Positions 43,195 through 54,123 of a DNA stretch of 64,000 bases are shown piece after piece; within the stretch, counting starts at the first letter, position 1; the number at the start of each line of letters is the position of its first letter. The notes beneath the pieces were generated by a model. That model was not told where the DNA came from, searched no databases, and saw only the letters and a list, made by a program, of their open reading frames with translations. Made by a program: the position numbers and the translations under genes. The stretch spans positions 68,641,823-68,705,822 of the forward strand of contig CM058239.1 of NCBI GenBank assembly GCA_030180135.1, in the 5' to 3' direction. This stretch comes from Orychophragmus violaceus. Lineage: Eukaryota; Streptophyta; Magnoliopsida; Brassicales; Brassicaceae.

Positions 43195-44214
43195 CTACGG
43201 CTGAGGCAGCATCCCAAGCTCCTTCCAGACACGCAGTTTCACTTGCCCTTCCTTCAACGTTCTACTGTTGCTCAGGCTCTGCATATTATAACAAATATCA
43301 GTGCCACAACCAGTATCCAATACCTTTAAGGTATAACTTGAAGTAATAACATGAATACCTGAGGAAGTAGTCTCATACATCGACTTCAACTCCTCATAAT
43401 CTTCCATGAATTTAATGCAATCTCTTTTCCAATGCCCAGTCTCATTACAGTAGCAACACTTACCAACGTAAGAGGTATCTGACTCGGGCTCAGAAGACAC
43501 ACGCTTGCCATGATTCAAAATCTGGACAACTTTGTCTTCACCCTTGTCAGCATTAGGTTTAGTAAACCTACCCTTCTCATTCATGAGATTGTACAGGGTA
43601 CTCTTCACGTTTGGCTCAACTGTCTTGAGCATATCATGCAGTTCAGTCAACGTCTTCGTTAAGCCTTTCTTGATATAGTCCCTTACGAACTTATCATAGC
43701 TTGACGGCAGTGACTGCAGAATGATATCAGTTGCCAATTCTTGGCTAACTGGATAATCCAGTTTCCTCAGGTTATCAATGTAACCCATCATTTTACTGAT
43801 ATGAGGACTTACTGGATGATCCATCGGTAGCTTGCAGCTAGTGAGAGATTTAACCAACTGGTATCTCTCCACTCTTACCTGCTCCTGAAATTTCAATTTC
43901 AGGCTGCTGATCATCTCTATTGGCGACTCCATGTTCTCATATTGCTTCCGCAAATCTGATTCCATGGTAGCCAATATCAGACCACGCACATCTACCGCAT
44001 CATTATAATGCTTATTCCAAGCATTATATACTGCATGACTGGCTTTGGATCCGATCCTCTCGGGGAGAGCTTTCTCAAGGACATAGTCCTTTCTCTCATG
44101 CCTGAGGACTAGCCTCAGGTTCCGTGACCAAGTCAAGAAATTTGATCCGTTCAGTTTGTCCATCTCAAGGATAGACCGGATCGAGAAAGTGTTTTGATTG
44201 TTTGTGCTTGTCAT
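43195..44214 (-). CDS. Copia Gag with truncated protease start, intact frame
   Basis: 339 codons in one frame. It begins MTSTNNQNTFSIRSILEMDK, like the intact Gag at 11126. It contains the MMGYIDNLRKLDYPVSQELA block, a zinc knuckle CCYCNETGHWKRDC at about residues 247-260, and the protease motif VLDTGCGTDIC near 300, then ends shortly after. Since only gag has stayed open in a copy with dead pol, selection on Gag or packaging in cis is a reasonable inference. It could also be chance, given the low age of the insertion. Confidence 0.85.
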   Translation of the reverse strand: MTSTNNQNTFSIRSILEMDKLNGSNFLTWSRNLRLVLRHERKDYVLEKALPERIGSKASHAVYNAWNKHYNDAVDVRGLILATMESDLRKQYENMESPIEMISSLKLKFQEQVRVERYQLVKSLTSCKLPMDHPVSPHISKMMGYIDNLRKLDYPVSQELATDIILQSLPSSYDKFVRDYIKKGLTKTLTELHDMLKTVEPNVKSTLYNLMNEKGRFTKPNADKGEDKVVQILNHGKRVSSEPESDTSYVGKCCYCNETGHWKRDCIKFMEDYEELKSMYETTSSGIHVITSSYTLKVLDTGCGTDICYNMQSLSNSRTLKEGQVKLRVWKELGMLPQP

Positions 44215-44220
44215 AGCTGA

Positions 44221-45594
44221 AATTTAGAGATAAATAGAGTTTTAGTTATTAAGTTCATAAAAGAGTAATCTTAACAACTTATAAGAAAACTCGCATTGCA
44301 TTCAAAATTTCTTTGTTTAACCTCATAAGAATGCAATGATTCCGAGACCCATGTTCAGCTAAATCCAAAGTGGGCCACTGGCCGTCACCCGGAATTAGCT
44401 TTACTTGGTAAGCATACACACAGCTAGTTATATCTCATATAACTCTCGGTTGTGAATTGGGCCCGAGGCCCAAATTCACCAGATGTCTCAAGGCCCGGGA
44501 CTCCCGATGGCCCAGTCAAGGAAACCAATCTCTTACAGCCAAATAATCACTAAAATCTGGGACTCCCAATGAAATTAGTGACTATATACTACTTTACTTG
44601 CGCGAAAACAGATACCTCACACTGTAAGCCATATCTGTAATCAAATAAGCGTTAAGTAGCTGACAAGATTGGAAAGACATCCAAGCTTGATATTGTTTTT
44701 GAGGATTTTAAGTTTTATTTCCAAAAATAGAAGATTACTATTTTGGGAAACTTTCTTATTTTAGAAACTTTCTAAATTTAGTAACTTATTAAAGTTTTCG
44801 GTTGGGTCACAAATTATAGGCCCAATTCTTGGCCCGAGACCACAGAATTCCAATTGGCCCAATAATTTGACATAACCGATCCGGTTTATTAATTCTGGTC
44901 CAAGACCAAATTAACTATCAAAACCATCAGTTATTTACTAAACCAGACCAGCTCTAAATTATTTGGTCCAACCAAATCAAACTTAGACCAGCCTTCGGTT
45001 TAGGTTAAAATTCAATTTTATGAATTTCAATCCGGTTTAACCAGAAATAAAATTATTTCCAGCAAACCGCGATTTGGGTTAACCGCTTGAACCACCAATT
45101 AAATTGGATCGGTTCAGTTAAGTCCAAAACCGGGAAGAAACACCTTGTGTTTTAGCCAATTTTGACCTAACTTGCGGTTCTGGCTAAAGTAGACAATGAA
45201 CCACAATCGGATTGATCGGTTCATTGTCTCGGTTTAGGGAAAGATGAACCACGAAGCTCGGCTGAACCGATTGGCTACTCGCGGATCATCTGCATCGCCT
45301 TCGTATCGATCGATATGAGTCTTTCATGTCGATCGATACTAGCGAGTATCAGCTCGGGTCAATCGGGTCATCAGGACCGCGAGATGTCAATCGGATCGAT
45401 CGATATCGACCGATACCTCGCTCCCTCGTCGATCGACACGGGCGACCAGATCGCACACCAATGGCTTTCAATCGGATTGATGCGATCTAATTCTTAGGTT
45501 TTCATGTTTTCTGATCAAATTTCTTAACCAAATTCGATTTTAAACAGTAAGAACAACCTGAATCAGATTCATAAAGCAAAAACCAATAACCTGG
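44221..45594 (-). other. Leader of the defective Copia
   Basis: No gene. It contains degraded GAAACTTTCT-type repeats (44700-44790, opposite strand of the array at 10433) and a cluster of TCGATCGATA/TCGATCGACA words at 45304-45440. A 60-codon frame there is a by-product of these repeats. Confidence 0.7.
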
Positions 45595-45606
45595 CTCTGA
45601 TACCAC

Positions 45607-46296
45607 TGTAGGATTATATGTGTGTTCATGGTTCAATTAACAGATTGCAACCTAGCACATATAACTCAGATCTAGGTTCTTGCAGAACGAATCACAAAAC
45701 CAAACCTGATCATTACCTTTCAGATTGCAGCGGATTGATGGATGGTAATGATGAGATCAGCTAGAACAGATCAGATGCCTGTTCCTCCTTCAGTATCCAC
45801 ACTCTTACAAGCCGGGATGGTTGCTAGACCAAAGCAATGGATTGATCAGAGAGAGAAGAGAGACGGCTCAGGTTTTAGGTCGCAGACCGTTAGAGTCGAA
45901 ATTATAAGACGACTCATATAAATATCGACTCTGTCATAAACCTAAACCGATGTCTCGGTTTCGCAACTGTGTCGACCGACACATACACTTGTGTCGATCG
46001 ACACAAGTCATTTGTCTCGATATGGGCCCAAGTGATTAAACTAACGGCCCAACTCTCTGCACAAATACAGTAAATGCCTTGCATCTTACCGTATTCATTC
46101 CATGTTAACTTTCCCGTTAGCTATGGTGTGTGACCCTTTGGTATCATACAATACTGGTAATAAGTCCTAAACTTATAGATCAAGAGCGGACTCTAGCAAG
46201 TCATCATGATCACCCAGTATTTATGACTTATGTCTGATCTCGACATTTATCATACTTTCTAGAGATAGTACGGTAGATTTCAGGACATTCCCAACA
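45607..46296 (-). repeat. 5' LTR of the defective Copia
   Basis: 690 bp, one mismatch to the partner. PBS CTCTGATACCA (rc) lies at 45595-45605, one base away. Confidence 0.95.
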
Positions 46297-46301
46297 AAAA
46301 C

Positions 46302-48489
46302 ATCATAGGGCGACTTATCTTTCAATAGAGGAGTAGGAAGTCGGTTAATAAGGAAGACTGAGGTGAGAACACAGTCTCCCTAAAACTCCAAAGATATATT
46401 GGATTGAAACATAAGTGCTCTGGCTACGTTTAGGATGTGGTGGTGCTTGCGTTCGACGACCGAGTTTTGTTCCGGTGTCTCTGGGTAGGAATGAAAAGTC
46501 ACTATTCCCTTCTTCTTGTACAGTTCATTGAATTTCAGCTCTTGGGCGTTATCTGATCTTACTGCCTTGATCTTGGCTTTATACTGGGTCTCTACCATCT
46601 GAATAAATTCTGGGAAGATAGTTAAGACTTCTTTCTTGCTTCTTAGGAGATATACCAAGTCACTCTCGTATGATCATCGACCACTGTTAGAAAATATTTG
46701 TATCCTTCAGTTGTAGGTACAGAGAAGGGTCCCCAGATGTCTATGTGAACAAGATCGAAAGGCTTTTCACACATGTTATTCTGTGAGTTAAAAGATAGAT
46801 GTTTTTGCTTGGCAAGAGGACAAACATCACACTGAAACTGCTCTTTATTTCTCTGTTTAATACTCAATACATCTATAAGAGAATCAAGTTTGTATACAAA
46901 TGGGTGTCCTAATATGTTATGCCATATGACTGAATCTACAATAAGATTTGAGTAAGCAGAAAACATAGAAATGTTTGGATCTAAGATGGATGAAGCTTCC
47001 AGAACATATAGATTCCCAATCTGCTCACCCTGACCAATCATCAATCCCTTGATATGATCATGTATCGTACAAGTAGATTGGTCAAAAGATACTCTGCATT
47101 TCAGATCTTTTGTCAGCTGACTCACACTCATAAGATTCAGTCTAAAAGTTGGTATAAACAGCACATTTTGAAATACCAAATTGTCAGTTAGCCTTATCTT
47201 TCCTAATCCAGCAACAGTTACTTCTAGACCAGTTGGTAGCATAATAGTAATTTTCAAAGGACCAAAGAGTTCTTCAAAAAGAATTTTATCATGACACACA
47301 TGGTACGTGGCTCCACTATCTACTATCCATGTTTGAGATGATAAAACATGTCTTGTAGTTCTCAGAATCAAAACAAATCAAAGAGTGGAGTTGGAGAATG
47401 TCATACCCGGAAGTGTGGTGATCGAGCCACCTCCTGAAGTGGATGCCACTGATGTAGATCCATAAATCTGAGAATAGAAGTAGGCTATAACCCCTTGTAT
47501 CTGATCTTTGGTTAAACTGATTCCCAACTTAGATATATTATCTGCATCAGTAGATACATCTGTTAGAGACAACTGTGCAACTTTAGGAGTGTATGATGCT
47601 ACCTGCTGCGTAAGAGCATTTGTTTTCTCAGACTGTTGCTTCTGTTTTTGCATAAAAGCATTCGGATAACCATGAATTTTGTAGCATGTGTCAACACTGT
47701 GACCATTATATCCGCAATGGGTACAGACTGGCTTGTTCGGCTTGACCTTGGAGTGACTGGACTGAGCAGCATTCACAGAAGCCTGATTCTCATTGACGAA
47801 GCCAACTTGAAAAGAAGAAGCATTGCTAAAAGGAGTGATGTTTCTCTGATTATAGTCATGATCCAGTAAGTTGTAGATCTCTGACAGCTCATGAATGTTT
47901 TTCTTCATTATGATTTGGCTCCTGATTGTGCCATATGAATCATTTAAGCCAGCCAAAAACTTAAAAACTTTGGAATGTTCTTGTTTTGTATATGTTGCCT
48001 TGCAACATTCACAATTGTGGCAGGTTTCTTGACAGGCTGCACCTTCCAACTCATCCCAGAGTGTCTTCAGAGTTGTATAGTAAGTTGCAAGATCCGTAGA
48101 TCCTTGCTGTAAAGACCAAATCTGTTGAGAGAGTTGATACGATCTCTGAATGTTCGTGATATGAAACCTTTTCAGAAAATCTGTCCATATATCAGTCGCA
48201 TCGTTAAAACGAAGAATGCTTTTATATATCTGTTTCGAAACCGAATTCAGATCCTAAACGTTTGATCAGATTAACTACATCTAGGCAAGGTTCTGTTTAT
48301 AAAAGATAGTTTATTCTTCGCATCCAGAGCTATGGACATCGCAATTTTCCATTCATCAGAATTTGTGCCATTGAATACCTCAGAGATGATCGTAATTCCC
48401 AGATTATCGTTTTTCGTCAGATAGAACGGAGAATGAATGCTATCGAACGATTCTTTAGGAGAGACTGGTGACCTCGGAGACATTACCAA
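46302..48489 (-). pseudogene. gag, protease and integrase of the TA-ended Copia
   Basis: 48489-48271 encodes the Gag N-terminus (FYLTKNDNLGITIISEVFNG, then TNSDEWKIAMSIAL). 48049-47378 has the middle of Gag and the knuckle CTHCGYNGHSVDTC. 47371-46643 has protease (WIVDSGATYHVC), the HHCC domain (IWHNILGHP and CDVCPLAKQKHL) and the first integrase Asp (VHIDIWGPF). 46658-46380 holds KAVRSDNAQELKF and PEQNSVVERKH (Asp and Glu). Frames change at 48240, 47375 and 46650. The order is that of Ty1/copia, but the sequence is only distantly related to the other Copias here. Confidence 0.92.
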
Positions 48490-48754
48490 TGCTTTAGGAT
48501 TGGAAGCTTTTTGAGTTTAAGATGACTTCATTTTAGTTGCTCGACGCATAATCCGACGTACAAGCACCATTGAAGTGAATCTAAGAGCTCAATTTGAAGA
48601 TAATCCTTCGTTGATTCAAGATTCCTGAATAAGAATCCGATAAACAAAGAAATTGAGAAAGTTATCTGTGAGATTCAACAGATAAAGAAGGTCAAAGATC
48701 GAAAAGATCGAAAAGAGGATCGAGTGAGAGTTCGATCTCACTGCTCTGATACCA

Positions 48755-48913
48755 TATTAGAAGAGAGAGTAAAGGATCGAAGAAGATGAAGAAGTGAATT
48801 CTGTTATTCAATGTTACTGAAATGTTTACACATGAATGTGTCTATATACCATCGGTTTACATCATACCAATTGGTTTACATAAATTGATTTTGGTTCTTT
48901 CCTATATCTAATA
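48755..48913 (-). repeat. 5' LTR of the TA-ended Copia
   Basis: 159 bp with the same termini as the left copy and no length difference. It starts immediately after the PBS. Confidence 0.92.
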
Positions 48914-48918
48914 GAATT

Positions 48919-49423
48919 AAAACTAAATCGACTCTTCGATGTCTATGGAAGTCACATAAAGCTAAAGACGGTGAAGGATTTGTGACATGTTCACGGAGAA
49001 GAACTTAGAGCCGTCCGATTGAAGTGGTTTTCCTGTAATTTTTGACTCATTCACATGTCTTTTCTTGTAGCCTTTCCTTACTGCTCCGGGAAAGTTTTTT
49101 TTTTCTTGCACATAAGTTCTTCTTCTTTTTTTTTCTATATTCGAAAAATTCAAACAAAAGAAGCATAATCTGGAGAATAGTAAGATCACGTGTAATAGGC
49201 TACATAAAGAGGTATCAGAATGGCAAGTAAATCCACCGACCGGGTTTAAGCACAAAGTTACTGACAATCTTCAAATGTATAATTACAAAAAAATACAAAA
49301 TCTCATCAATGGAAGAAGCAAAGAAACTCGAGGGACACGACTGCGTTTTGCTAAGGAGGCGAATTTGGGCGATTAGGGTTTTGCAACTTCGTCTTCTACA
49401 AGGCATCCCGCTGGCGCCGCCTG
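48919..49423. other. Unassigned DNA between the Copia and a LINE remnant
   Basis: The left part is continuous with 36297 across the Copia target site. No domain is recognised. Short frames and T-rich runs (49088-49130) are present. The right part may be the 5' untranslated region of the LINE. Confidence 0.4.
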
Positions 49424-50345
49424 ATGCCTCCCACAGAAGCTATGGCCGTCACGGAAGCCTCGGAGGAGGCTACTCAATGATCTCGACCAGTTATTCACCT
49501 GAATACTGCGAGTTCATGGGCTGGAGTAGTTCAAAAGCAAAAGGTTCTTACTAAGTATGACATGGAGATTACGATGAAGGATGGGGTAGGTTCAATGGTG
49601 GTACCAGACGAGGTTCTTCAAGACGCTTCACCGTTATGGGAGGATTTCCTAGTTGGCAGGTTTTGGGCGAATGCACCACACGTTGCTAAAATTCACGTAA
49701 TAGTCAATAAAATATGGGCTTTAGGAGACAAATCTCAAATGATTGATGACTATTCAATCAACTCAACAACAATGAAGTTTCGAATCTCAAATTCTGCAGC
49801 ACGTAACAGAGTTCTACGGCGCGGTATGTGGAACCTTCCTGAAGTACTAGTGGTTATGGCTAAATGGTCTCCTTTCGAGGAAGATATACAGCCTGAAGTG
49901 AAATCAGTACCTCTTTGGGTCAACCTGAGGAATGTGCCTATGAGCATGTTTTCATGGAAGGGCTTAAGTTTCATAGCTAGTCCGGTGGGGGAACCTGAGG
50001 AATGTGCCTAAGGTTTTTGTTAAAGTTGATCTAACCAAGGATTTACCTCGATCAATGAACTTTACACTCCAAGTGAAAGACACTCTAGTAGATTTCTCTT
50101 ACCCATGGCTGCCCTCAAAGTGTTCCCTCTGCAGTTAATGGGGACATCTTTCAACTGCCTGCTTAGCAAATATCACTGACAAAAAGGAGAAAAATGTTGA
50201 GCATGAAGAAGAATCGACAGTAAAGGAGAAACAGGTTGCTGGAAACAACGCTGAGATCCCTAGTAAGCCTATACATGAAGCTCTAGCAGATATTCCTGCA
50301 AAAAAAAACTTTGGAAGAACACTCCTGAAGAAAGCGAGCTCCTAA
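49424..50345 (+). pseudogene. LINE ORF1 (DUF4283 and CCHC knuckle), broken
   Basis: The frame starts with MPPTEAMAVTEASEEATQ, has an early TGA at 49478, and continues in frame with SSWAGVVQKQKVLTKYDMEI, VGRFWANAPHVAKIHVIVNK and SVPLWVNLRNVPMSMFSWKG, the DUF4283 RNA-binding domain. A short duplication of GGAACCTGAGGAATGTGCC (49924 and 49988) shifts the frame. The knuckle WLPSKCSLCSxWGHLSTAC follows at about 50105-50160, with a stop in place of x. ORF2 is absent. The product would coat LINE RNA. Confidence 0.85.
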
Positions 50346-50929
50346 CTAAGCCCGATTCAAATAGAGTCCTCTAGTAAGAGGAGACCCATGAATCTCCACC
50401 ACCATGTCCCAGAAAACCAAAAACGTATCGATCTCATTTTCTAGAACCTCATCCTTCGTGGTGGTACCAAAAAATTTGCAGTCCCCCCCTCCCGCACCTT
50501 TGAAACACACGAAATCGAGCTCTAGCTCTGGCTTCATCTCAACTCGCACTTCGTGTGGTAGAAGAGTTATGCCCACCTAAAAGCATTAAACATAAAATAA
50601 TTGTACCTAAACGCATCGATCTCATTCGTTGAAAGCTAGAACTATGCAGCAGATTGGCCGAATTACAGTCTCCCACCCACTCTCTGCCTTGGTTAATGCG
50701 AAAATAGTTTTACCTCGCACTTCCCGGGAGGGAGAAGTGCCACAGCCACCCTATGCCTTGGTTAATACAAAATCGACCTCTAGTTCTGGTTTGAGGTTAC
50801 CTCGCAGTTCCGGTGGGGGAGATTTCATTTTTGAATGCTCCAAACTTTGCCGCGAATTGGTAAACTCAACTAAAGTTTCCAACAAAAAGTCTTCAAAGAT
50901 TCCAGGAATAAAAAATTACTGGAAGGACC
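50346..50929. other. Unassigned DNA with imperfect tandem repeats
   Basis: Between 50670 and 50830 a roughly 75-bp unit (GCCTTGGTTAAT(G/A)C ... TTACCTCGCA) is repeated imperfectly. Open frames exist on both strands (76 codons minus, 112 codons plus) without recognisable domains. It may be the Gag region of the Tat element to the right or captured DNA. Confidence 0.3.
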
Positions 50930-50989
50930 TAATCACAAAATTTTGTTCTAGGAAAGTGAAACACTAAGCCTTGACAAACTGCATGAAAA

Positions 50990-51166
50990 CGCTCTCATAA
51001 TTCAGTGTAGTTAAATTGGAACTGTCCAGAATCATGGACGATATCAGAAGTTCGATAGATGTACTCTTTTATCCTGCCTTTAGAAAAGTGGGCTACACAT
51101 ATTCTGATATTAAGGGAAAGAAATCTGCTCTCACTTTCTTTTCCGGTAAAACAACGTACTCACTCG
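50990..51166 (+). pseudogene. Tat protease, left part
   Basis: Frame from about 51040 gives DDIRSSIDVLFYPAF and GKKSALTFFSGKTTYSLG, the retropepsin region of Tat elements (family pattern VDTGSSADVLF). The catalytic DTGSS reads DIRSS. It is joined to 56386 once the LTR element and one ACTCG are removed. Confidence 0.65.
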
Positions 51167-52114
51167 TGATGTGGTCATCAAACTAAGCATCTACCAACAT
51201 CAAGCACCCGAGTTCAGGAGAGCCACAATGACATACTCTAAGGCAATCGATTTAGACTTCATGGATAACCTTGCACTTCTAAGCATCAACAAAGCTCAGC
51301 CTCGAATCATCCAAGAGCTAAAAGATATCATCAAAACAAGTTGCTTAGCCGATAAAGAGCAAATGGATCAAGAAGAGGATTATGAAGCTTATCACGTGGA
51401 AATACTTGAAGATCTCAACCATTTCAACCCAAAGGGAGTTCTAGAGGAAGAATTCATCAAAGGATGCAAGCTAAATGAACCAATACCAGCTCAGAACACT
51501 CCATCTTCAAAACTGGCCAATACACACACCAACCAAGTAACTTCAATTCATTATGATTTTGTGCAGGTAATACAAAGTGTCTCAGTGGTAAATGAAGCTT
51601 CAAACAACCACAGTTCAAGCCTCATAAGGCACATCATTATCTTAGATAGTTTTCTTTTTAGTTTAGCAAACTTTCCTTTTATGGTCTTTTAAACGCTTTG
51701 CAGTTTTCATTTGACGAGTCATGTTGTTTTGAGTCTTTGTTGTTGTTTTTATTTCGACCTAAATTAGGTCTTTAGCTGAAGAACCCCTTTATAAGGTTCC
51801 CCTGCAGCTTTGTAAACATTTACCCTTTTTTGATATCAATAAAAACGAATTTTCTTGTTCTTCTTCAAGCACAGCCTTGTGAGAAAACTTTGCTTGTTCT
51901 TGTATGTGTGATTCACATAAGATTGAGTATCCTGCTGTATCAGAGATCCTCCCATAGTCTCTGTGGTGCCTTCGATCCATCTCGGTTCATATTACTTGTG
52001 GAATCAAGTGTTCTCAGCCATTGTTGCTTGTGGAATCAATCAACAACCATTTCACTCTCATCTCTACCAACATTCACCATCCACCATCATAGTGTCTGTC
52101 TTGGGGCTACATCA
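51167..52114 (+). repeat. 5' LTR of the gag-only element
   Basis: 948 bp. It contains a 173-codon open frame (51171-51692) that is the LTR-borne end of the long frame in the 3' copy. A likely transcription unit lies around CCTTTATAAGG (51787) and AATAAAAACG (51838). Confidence 0.92.
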
Positions 52115-52799
52115 TCTGGTATCAGAGCCGAAAGGCTCCTAACAGGTGTAATCTATCCTTTAATTTTCGTTCTCATTAGATTGCATCTGTTTCATTTGTT
52201 CATCATTCTGTTGCATCCATTTCTATTCTGTTTTATTAGAACTGTCATTCTTTTTTTAGTTTTCCTGTATTATTTATTGCATATATAAAAATAAAAAAGT
52301 GTTTTGTTGATTTAGTTTCTATCAGTAGTTCATCTTTGCATCCATAAACGAAAATCATAAAAATAGTCACTGTTTTTGCATTAGCTCTCTAGTTGATTCT
52401 GTTTTTCCTTCATCTATTGCATATTTTAAACCTAGAAAACCAAAAGAATTGCATTAGTTTGTGTCATTTTCGTGTTCATTGACTTTTACAGAAGTTTTTA
52501 TTGTTTTAAAACCAGAAAACCCCCAAAAGAAGAAGATTGCTTGTTTGATCCGTTTTTTCCTTCTTCCCAAGCCAAAAACTAGTTTATTTCCTTTTCTAAA
52601 TTATTCAGTATCCTTTTGTGTTGCATTTCGAATTTTAAGCCAAAAAGGTCAAAAAAATTACCAAAAGTTTTACTTAAGTGTTTTAACCCTGCTTACAAAA
52701 AAAAGAAAAGGAAAGTTGGTTTGTGTGTTAATAAGTTTATATCCTAAGGTTTATAGAACACATTAATACATTTCTAGACTTTATTTGCAGGCACATAAC

Positions 52800-53703
52800 A
52801 TGGATGATGAAGACATAGAAAGTGACTACACATCAGAGGTAGACTGGGGAGAAGATGAAAACCTGTCTTGGAGTGTAGGTGAAGAATCAGATAACAACTC
52901 ATGGCAAGAGAAGAAGATTTTGTTGAAGAATCTTGGACAGAAGAGGAAGTAGAGCAAAATCAAATTGAGTCTGAGGTTGAAGATGCCTACACCAAAGACC
53001 ACTTTTCCACTAGTGATTTAAGGAATGAGGAAGCATGGGAGAATCAGTCTGATTTTGAAGCCACCTATGGAGCAGAACCAGAGTGTGAGGAAGAAGAAGA
53101 ACCTCATGAGTTTGAATCTTGGAATGAAGAAGCTCAATCTGACACCAATCTTGAAGAAAACACTGAGTATGAGGAATCTGCTTTTGGAGAAGATTCAAAC
53201 CTAGCAGAACCAGAACTTGAATGTGACTTTGGAGACAGACGCAACAACCAAGGCTGTGAAGAAACTGAATACCCATTCAGTGAAGCCGAGACTGAGTCTC
53301 AAATCAGTGAAGAGGAGGAGCTTAAACATAGAGACGTAGCACCAGAACCACCAGACCAAACATCACATGATTACACCTACCCATCCAACAACAGCTATGG
53401 TAATGATCTTGATCAATTTTATTTACAACTCATTGCATTTTCAGGTCATGAACAAGGACCATAAGCCTATTTGAGGTGGGAGAGGAACATGGAGGATTGG
53501 TTCCAGTCACAGCAAGTTCCAGAAGAAGACAAGCTAGTATATGCTGAAGAAACTTTAACTGGAGAAGCTTTCAACAATTGGGAAACAGAAGAAGCCATTC
53601 GGCTTGCTTACAAAGGTCTATCTTACACTTGGGAAGACATGAAGAGGTTAATGTATTCTGAGTTTGTGGAGAACGCCAACTCCAAGAAAAACAGCACTCC
53701 ATG
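52800..53703 (+). pseudogene. Gag N-terminal region of the gag-only element, broken
   Basis: A frame from the ATG at 52800 is acidic (MDDEDIESDYTSEVDWGEDE) and shifts near 52905 into 52901-53464, also highly acidic (about one third Glu/Asp). After a TAA at 53462 the same frame continues as AYLRWERNMEDWFQSQQVPE, EDKLVYAEETLTGEAFNNWE and YTWEDMKRLM, which is the Retrotrans_gag capsid domain common in Brassicaceae LTR elements. One frameshift and one stop therefore prevent a full Gag. Confidence 0.75.
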
Positions 53704-54123
53704 AGTGTTTTCCGTGCACCACCCATGTGTAAACCTCAAGCAAAAAGTCAAGGTAAGTGTTCTGCCCCTAAAACATCAATTGAATTAACTTCATACAGGT
53801 GTAAGAACAAAGACAACACTACTAGAGGACTCCCAAGCAAGAAAGTTACAACGTCCATGGGTTCAAGTTATGGAGAGGTTGTGACCAAGAAACAAGCAAA
53901 TCAAGAGAAGAAACCAGCCTTGGTTAGAAAACAATATAAGACTCCAAAAGCCATGATGACCAAGACACAACCAGCCAACCCTGAGGTAAGTACCTTGACA
54001 GCCCCTCAAGATATTTATCAGCTTTTTGATAAGAAAGTACACTGTATTATGTCCAAAAGAGTTGAGAAAGGTATAGGTACCAAAGCTGATCTGGATCAAA
54101 CTGGTTGCATTCATCCCAAGTAA
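53701..54123 (+). pseudogene. Gag middle region, basic
   Basis: 140 codons in a different frame, starting on the stop codon of the previous piece. Lys/Thr/Gln-rich and without a fold I recognise; text such as QDIYQLFDKKVHCIMSKRVE recurs in variant form in the next frame (DPITGMMHLPLSKSVETDTG), so this is internally repeated coding sequence. Confidence 0.5.

Larger units (their letters stand above)
39247..46296 (-). mobile_element. Defective but recently inserted Copia
   Basis: Both LTRs (39247-39936 and 45607-46296) are 690 bp. By eye they differ only at 39782 (G) versus 46142 (T). AAAAC is duplicated at 39242-39246 and 46297-46301. The minus strand shows LTR, PBS (45605-45595), leader, an intact gag-protease-start frame (44214-43195), a non-coding segment and a colinear but broken pol (42830-40830). 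The pol decay is far older than the insertion, so it was most likely mobilised by proteins of a related element such as the one at 8889-16630. It sits inside the integrase region of the TA-ended Copia. Confidence 0.95.
36302..48913 (-). mobile_element. Copia element with TA...TA LTRs, decayed, with two nested inserts
   Basis: Two 159-bp LTRs (36302-36460 and 48755-48913) have ends TATTAG and CTAATA instead of TG and CA. GAATT flanks both sides (36297-36301 and 48914-48918). The PBS (rc CTCTGATACCA, 48744-48754) directly abuts the right LTR; the purine tract (rc of TTTCCCCTTAAG) abuts the left. Gag, protease, integrase, RT and RNase H follow in Copia order on the minus strand. A hAT-type element (36568-37294) and a defective Copia (39247-46296) split it. 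LTRs differ at about ten sites and the coding parts have many breaks. Confidence 0.93.

Noticed and set aside
52461..52766. 101-codon plus-strand frame after the 5' LTR
   Set aside because: Low-complexity, Phe/Lys-rich text in the untranslated leader of the gag-only element, without conserved motifs.
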